Of a stretch of 64,000 nucleotides of DNA, positions 59,794 to 64,000 are shown one piece after another. Source of the stretch: Pseudolabrys sp. FHR47 (lineage in GTDB: Bacteria; Pseudomonadota; Alphaproteobacteria; Rhizobiales; Xanthobacteraceae); NCBI RefSeq assembly GCF_005153485.1, contig NZ_CP039740.1, positions 4,219,001 to 4,283,000 on the forward strand. Reading direction: 5' to 3'. The notes below the pieces were generated by a model. It had not been told where the DNA came from, did not search any database, and saw only the letters and a program-made list of their open reading frames with translations. The translations under genes and the position numbers were made by a program. The first letter of the stretch is position 1, and every line of letters begins with the position of its first letter.

Positions 59794-59912
59794 TGTCATT
59801 CCGGACGCCGCGACAGCGGCGATCCGGAATCCAGCGCTGGATTCCGGGTTCGCGAGCCATAGCGCGTCGAAGACGCGCGTAAACGCGCTTATGGCTCGCG
59901 CCCCGGAATGAC
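59794..59912. repeat. Dispersed palindromic repeat, family B, copy 2, carrying a small hairpin insert
   Basis: The outer arms TGTCATTCCGG and CCGGAATGACG and the inner GATCCGGAATCCAGCGC / GCTGGATTCCGG match copy 1 at 9115. In the right part a module at 59861-59892 (GCGCGTCGAAGACGCGCG, TAAACGCGCTTAT) sits between GCGAGCCAT and ATGGCTCGC. It lies between the binding-protein gene and the first permease. Confidence 0.85.
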
Positions 59913-59924
59913 GAGGGGAAAGTT

Positions 59925-60938
59925 ATGCTCAACATGATTTCCAAGCGCATGTTGCTGGTGATCCCGAACCTGATCGGGGTCATCATCGTCACGTTTCTCC
60001 TGACGCGGGCCTTGCCGGGCGATCCGGCCGCCTATTTCGCCGGCCCGGCCGCGACCAAGGATGCCATCGAGCAAGTCCGCAAGCAGCTCGGTCTCGACAA
60101 GCCGCTGGTGCTGCAATTCGGCGACTATGTCGGCGACCTCGCCAAAGGCAATCTCGGCACCTCGCTGACCACCGGTCAGCCGGTGCTGACCGAACTGCGC
60201 AACCGTCTGCCCGCCTCCGCCGAACTCACTTTATTCGGCCTCACCCTGTCGATGGCGATTGCCATTCCGCTTGGCATTCTCGCCGCCGTGAAACAGGGCT
60301 CGTGGATCGACCACACCTGCCGCGTCGTCGCCACCGCCGGCGTGTCGCTGCCAGTGTTCTTCACCGGCCTGCTGCTGGTCTATGTCTTTTACTTCAAGCT
60401 CGGCTGGTCGCCGGCGCCGCTCGGCCGTCTCGACGTCTTCAATTCGCCGCCGCCCTCCATCACTGGCTTCTATCTGATCGACTCGCTGGTCACCGGGCAG
60501 TTCGAGACGTTTCGCGCCGCGCTCAGCCAGCTCATTTTGCCGGGCATGACGCTCTGCATCTTCTCGCTGGCGCCGATCGCGCGCATGACGCGCGCCTCGA
60601 TGCTTGCGGTGCTCGCCTCCGAGTTCGTGCGCACCGCGCGCGCCTCCGGCCTCGATAGCCGCACCGTGATCATCACCTATGCCTTCCGCAATGCCATGCT
60701 GCCCGTCGTCACCACGCTCGGCATGGTGTTCTCGTTCCTGCTGGGCGCCAATGTGCTGGTCGAGAAAGTGTTCGCCTGGCCGGGCATCGGCTCCTACGCC
60801 ATCGAGGCGCTGATCTCGTCCGATTTCGCGCCGGTCCAAGGCTTCGTGCTGACCATGGCGATCCTCTATGTCGCCTTGAACCTCATCATCGACATTCTCT
60901 ACGGCGTCATCGACCCGCGCGTGAGGCTTGAAGGATGA
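59925..60938 (+). CDS. Peptide/nickel-type ABC transporter permease (DppB family)
   Basis: 337-residue membrane permease. Start MLNMISKRMLLVIPNLIGVI, family loop RALPGDPAAYFAGPAATKD, and the transport signature around TRASMLAVLASEFVRTARASGLDSRTVIITYAFRNAMLPV (EAA loop). The C-terminus EKVFAWPGIGSYAIEALISSDFAPVQGFVL is typical of DppB. GAGGGGAAAG precedes the ATG. The stop overlaps the next gene. Confidence 0.93.
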   Translation: MLNMISKRMLLVIPNLIGVIIVTFLLTRALPGDPAAYFAGPAATKDAIEQVRKQLGLDKPLVLQFGDYVGDLAKGNLGTSLTTGQPVLTELRNRLPASAELTLFGLTLSMAIAIPLGILAAVKQGSWIDHTCRVVATAGVSLPVFFTGLLLVYVFYFKLGWSPAPLGRLDVFNSPPPSITGFYLIDSLVTGQFETFRAALSQLILPGMTLCIFSLAPIARMTRASMLAVLASEFVRTARASGLDSRTVIITYAFRNAMLPVVTTLGMVFSFLLGANVLVEKVFAWPGIGSYAIEALISSDFAPVQGFVLTMAILYVALNLIIDILYGVIDPRVRLEG

Positions 60939-61822
60939 CCGACACCGCCCTGCCGACCGCTCCTGCGAAGAAGCCGAGCAACTCGCTGTTCAGCCACGCC
61001 CACTATGTCATGACGGAGAATCCGGTTACCGGCCTCTCCTTCGTATTGTTCGCCCTCATCGCCCTGTGTGCGCTGATCGGGCCGTACATCGTGCCGTTCG
61101 ATCCGTTGGCGAGCGATACCGCGGCGACCTTGCAGCCGCCGTCGTTCAAGCACTGGTTCGGCACCGACCAGCTCGGCCGCGACATTTTCAGCCGCGTCGT
61201 CGTCGCGACGCGGCTCGACTTCATCATCGCCCTGACCTCGGTGGCGCTGGTCTTTGCGCTCGGTGGCTTCGCCGGCATCGCGTCCGGTTTCTTCGGCGGC
61301 TGGACCGATCGCATCGTCGGCCGCATCTCCGACACCATCATGGCCTTCCCGCTGTTCGTGCTGGCGATGGGCATCGTCGCGGCGCTCGGCAACACCGTCA
61401 CCAACATCGTGATCGCGACCGCGATCATCAACTTCCCGCTTTATGTGCGCGTCGCACGCGCCGAAGCCAACGTCCGGCGCGATGCCGGCTTCGTGCAGGC
61501 GGCGCGGCTGTCGGGCAATGGCGAGTTCCGCATCCTGCTGATGCACATCCTGCCGAACATCATGCCCATCATGATGGTGCAGGTTTCGCTCACGATGGGT
61601 TACGCCATTCTCAATGCTGCCGGCCTGTCTTTCATCGGCCTTGGCGTGCGGCCGCCGACGCCAGAATGGGGCATCATGGTCGCCGAAGGCGCCGGCAACA
61701 TTATTTCCGGTGAATGGTGGATCGCCTTCTTCCCCGGCCTCGCGCTGATGATCGCGGTCTTTACCTTCAACCTGCTCGGCGATGGCCTGCGCGACCTCGT
61801 CGATCCGCAGCGGCGGACGTGA
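60935..61822 (+). CDS. Peptide/nickel-type ABC transporter permease (DppC family)
   Basis: 295-residue permease with the DppC N-terminal region (FVLFALIALCALIGPYIVPFDP), the conserved HWFGTDQLGRDIFSRVVVATR and the EAA loop VARAEANVRRDAGFVQAARLSGNGEFRI. It overlaps the DppB stop by 4 bases and pairs with DppB in the membrane. Confidence 0.93.
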   Translation: MTDTALPTAPAKKPSNSLFSHAHYVMTENPVTGLSFVLFALIALCALIGPYIVPFDPLASDTAATLQPPSFKHWFGTDQLGRDIFSRVVVATRLDFIIALTSVALVFALGGFAGIASGFFGGWTDRIVGRISDTIMAFPLFVLAMGIVAALGNTVTNIVIATAIINFPLYVRVARAEANVRRDAGFVQAARLSGNGEFRILLMHILPNIMPIMMVQVSLTMGYAILNAAGLSFIGLGVRPPTPEWGIMVAEGAGNIISGEWWIAFFPGLALMIAVFTFNLLGDGLRDLVDPQRRT

Positions 61823-61835
61823 GGGGAGACGAAAG

Positions 61836-63554
61836 ATGGACACGCAAACCTATCCAGGCACCAAGCTCACCGTCGAAACGGGCCAGCCGCTGCTAGACGT
61901 GCGCGACCTCACCGTCGAATTCCAGACCCGGCGCGGCGTCGTGCGCGCCGTTCAGCACATCGACATATCGGTCGCCAAGGGTGAGACCCTGGCGATCGTC
62001 GGCGAGTCGGGCTCAGGCAAATCGGTAACGTCCTATGCGGTGATGCGCATTCTCGACCGCGCCGGCCGGATCGCCGACGGCTCGGTGATGTTCTCGGGCG
62101 TCGATCTGCGCGCCGCCGGCGAAAGCCAGATGCGCGACCTGCGCGGCCGCGAAATGTCGATGATCTTCCAGAACCCGCGCGCCGCGCTCAACCCGATCCG
62201 CAAGGTCGGCCATCAGATCGAGGACGTGCTGCTGGAGCACGCGCAGGCCGACAAGGACCTTGTCGCCGAAAAAGCCGTCGAAATCCTCGAGCAGGTGCGC
62301 ATCGCGCGGCCGCGCGAGCGCTACCACGCCTACCCGTTCGAACTGTCGGGCGGCATGTGCCAGCGCATCGTTATCGCGCTGGCGCTGGCCTGCCGGCCGC
62401 AACTGCTGATCGCAGATGAGCCGACCACCGGCCTCGACGTCACGACGCAGAAGGCGGTGATGGATCTGGTCATGGAGCTGACGCGCGAGCGCGGCATGTC
62501 GACCATCCTGATCACGCACGATCTCGGCCTTGCCGCTGCCTATTGCGACCGCGTCGTCGTCATGGAGAAGGGTCACGTCGTCGAGACAGCAACGGCCGAA
62601 GCCATCTTCAAACGCCCCGAGCATCCCTATACGCGCAAGCTGATGCGGGCCACGCCGCGGCCGGGCGGCACCTTGCGCGGCCTGTTGCCGGAAGGCGAAG
62701 CGTTGCCCGAACCGAAGCCGCACCTTGCTGCCGAATTGAAGCCCCTTCTCGTGGTCGAAAATCTGGTGAAGGAATATCCGCGCCAGGATGTGGCGGGCTT
62801 CAAGCTGTTCAAGCCGAAGGGGCCGGCGCCGGAACCGTTCCGCGCCGTCGATGGCATCAGCTTCACGGTGGCGCGCGGCGAGAGCGTCGGACTTGTAGGT
62901 GAATCAGGCTGCGGCAAGTCGACGACGTCGATGATGCTGATGCGGCTGATCGACAAGACCTCCGGCACCATCACCTTCGACGGCGAGGACATCGGCGCTA
63001 TTCCGGCGAAAACCTTCGCCACGCTGCCGCAGCGCAGGCGCATCCAGATGGTGTTCCAGGACCCGACCGAGAGCCTCAATCCGCGCTATACGGCGGCGCG
63101 CGCCATCGCCGACCCGTTGCTGCGGCTCGGCAACATCGCGCGCAAGGACCTGCGGGCGCGCTGCGAGGAACTGGCAACTCAGGTCGGCCTGCCGCTCGAC
63201 CTGCTCGACCGCTTCCCGCACCAGCTTTCCGGCGGCCAGAAGGCCCGCGTCGGTATCGCCCGCGCCATTGCGCTCAAGCCCGACCTCGTCGTGCTCGACG
63301 AGCCAACCGCCGCGCTCGACGTCTCGGTGCAGGCCGTGGTGCTTAACCTGTTGCAGGACCTCAAGGATAGCCTCGGCATGAGCTATCTTTTCGTCTCGCA
63401 CGACCTGAATGTGGTACGCTTGCTGTGCGACCGGGTTATCGTGATGCGGAGCGGGCGAATCGTCGAGGAAGGCGAGACCGCCCGCGTCATGGATAAACCG
63501 CAAGCGGACTATACGCGGGATCTGCTGTCGGCGATCCCGCATCCGCCGCTCTGA
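61836..63554 (+). CDS. Fused peptide/nickel-type ABC transporter ATPase (DppD-DppF fusion)
   Basis: 572 residues with two complete ATPase domains. First half: Walker A GESGSGKSV, signature LSGGMCQRIV, Walker B LIADEPTTGLD and ITHDLG. Second half: Walker A GESGCGKST, signature LSGGQKARVGIARA, Walker B VVLDEPTAALD and VSHDLNVV. A linker (about residues 285-310) joins them. The ATG at 61836 follows GAGGGGAGACGAAAG. Fusing the two ATPases fixes their 1:1 stoichiometry. The GntR gene follows 35 bases later. Confidence 0.94.
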   Translation: MDTQTYPGTKLTVETGQPLLDVRDLTVEFQTRRGVVRAVQHIDISVAKGETLAIVGESGSGKSVTSYAVMRILDRAGRIADGSVMFSGVDLRAAGESQMRDLRGREMSMIFQNPRAALNPIRKVGHQIEDVLLEHAQADKDLVAEKAVEILEQVRIARPRERYHAYPFELSGGMCQRIVIALALACRPQLLIADEPTTGLDVTTQKAVMDLVMELTRERGMSTILITHDLGLAAAYCDRVVVMEKGHVVETATAEAIFKRPEHPYTRKLMRATPRPGGTLRGLLPEGEALPEPKPHLAAELKPLLVVENLVKEYPRQDVAGFKLFKPKGPAPEPFRAVDGISFTVARGESVGLVGESGCGKSTTSMMLMRLIDKTSGTITFDGEDIGAIPAKTFATLPQRRRIQMVFQDPTESLNPRYTAARAIADPLLRLGNIARKDLRARCEELATQVGLPLDLLDRFPHQLSGGQKARVGIARAIALKPDLVVLDEPTAALDVSVQAVVLNLLQDLKDSLGMSYLFVSHDLNVVRLLCDRVIVMRSGRIVEEGETARVMDKPQADYTRDLLSAIPHPPL

Positions 63555-63589
63555 AGACGAGAGCTTCTGAAGACGAGACTTGAGGCCGG

Positions 63590-64000
63590 ATGAGCTTGAC
63601 TGGAACGGACGAGCCGCGCGAACCCACACGGAGCGCGGCGAAAGACGGCGCCGGCCCGCGCCGGACGCGCGCCGAGGAACTGCGCCTGCAACTCGCCGAC
63701 GAGATCGTGCGCGGGATTTACGCGCCCGGCGCGCCGCTGGATGAGACCAGCATCGCCAATCGCTTCAACGTGTCGCGCACGCCGGTGCGCGAAGCGATCC
63801 GCCTTTTGGCGGCGAGCGGTCTCGTCGAGGTGCGGCCACATCGGGCCGCCGTGGTGGCGCGGCCCGATGCCGATCAACTCGCCAACATGTTCGAGGCGAT
63901 GGCCGGGCTGGAGGCTTTGTGCGCGGGCTTTGCCGCCGAGCGCATGACCACGCTTGAGCGCCGCGGCCTCGAGGACATTCACGAGAAGCTGCGCGTGCTG
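63590..64000 (+). CDS. GntR family transcriptional regulator, FCD subfamily (3' end outside window)
   Basis: The first 137 residues are present. After a charged arm (residues 1-27), the winged helix-turn-helix LADEIVRGIYAPGAPLDETSIANRFNVSRTPVREAIRLLAASGLVEVRPHRAAVV is plain, followed by the start of an FCD-type helical domain (ANMFEAMAGLEALCAGFAAERMT). It follows the peptide importer by 35 bases and may bind the duplicated ATTGTATGCAAT upstream of that operon. Confidence 0.9.
   Translation, partial: MSLTGTDEPREPTRSAAKDGAGPRRTRAEELRLQLADEIVRGIYAPGAPLDETSIANRFNVSRTPVREAIRLLAASGLVEVRPHRAAVVARPDADQLANMFEAMAGLEALCAGFAAERMTTLERRGLEDIHEKLRVL

Overview
The window comes from a GC-rich alphaproteobacterium. 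The evidence is a fixLJ-fixK-fixNOQP-fixGHIS block, an alpha-type PyrE, many Liv-type ABC transporters and dense palindromic intergenic repeats. This combination points to Hyphomicrobiales, in the Bradyrhizobium/Rhodopseudomonas/Xanthobacteraceae area (inferred from gene content only). I see no rRNA, tRNA, CRISPR array, transposase or phage gene.

Layout. 1-5520: two tandem RND efflux permeases, the first cut by the window edge. 5673-10469: a Liv-type ABC importer on the minus strand (binding protein, LivH, LivM, LivG, LivF). 10617-19385: a plus-strand catabolic run with a DUF1932-type NAD(P) oxidoreductase, a PaaG-like enoyl-CoA hydratase/isomerase, a three-subunit molybdenum hydroxylase, a second molybdopterin large subunit and an amidohydrolase. 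19508-26804: a minus-strand MarR regulator, a second Liv importer with a fused LivH-LivM permease, an SDR protein lacking the usual catalytic residues and an alpha/beta hydrolase. 27028-31201: a NitT/TauT-type importer facing a cyclase-family hydrolase and a TauE/SafE exporter. 31202-32312: repeats and an unassigned, strongly structured non-coding block. 32313-39310: a FadR-type GntR regulator, a signal-less NMT1-like protein and a third Liv importer. 39470-41244: pyrE, a UPF0178 protein and a cupin. 41455-57918: a micro-oxic respiration and regulation island holding fixS, fixI, fixH, fixG, fixP, fixQ, fixO and fixN, an OmpW porin, a Met-rich Spy-like protein, a DASS carboxylate transporter, Hsp20, a CBS-BON protein, fixK, fixL and fixJ. 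58161-64000: a dipeptide/nickel-type importer with a fused two-domain ATPase and the start of a GntR regulator.

How it fits together. Four importers and their neighbouring oxidoreductases, hydratase and hydrolases suggest scavenging of aromatic or other organic acids and peptides; the substrates cannot be read from the sequence. In the respiratory island, haem sensor FixL and its partner FixJ should control fixK. Six perfect TTGA-N6-TCAA sites stand before fixN, fixG, ompW, the DASS transporter, hsp20 and the CBS-BON gene, so these probably form one FixK regulon.

The most notable observations are: the compact FixK regulon that reaches beyond respiration; hairpins or repeats directly after four of the five binding-protein genes; repeat sequence that supplies the stop codons and C-terminal tails of genes; a small hairpin module nested in two unrelated repeat families, with an empty site also present in the window; the structured block at 31561-31971; and an SDR protein without the Ser/Tyr/Lys catalytic residues.
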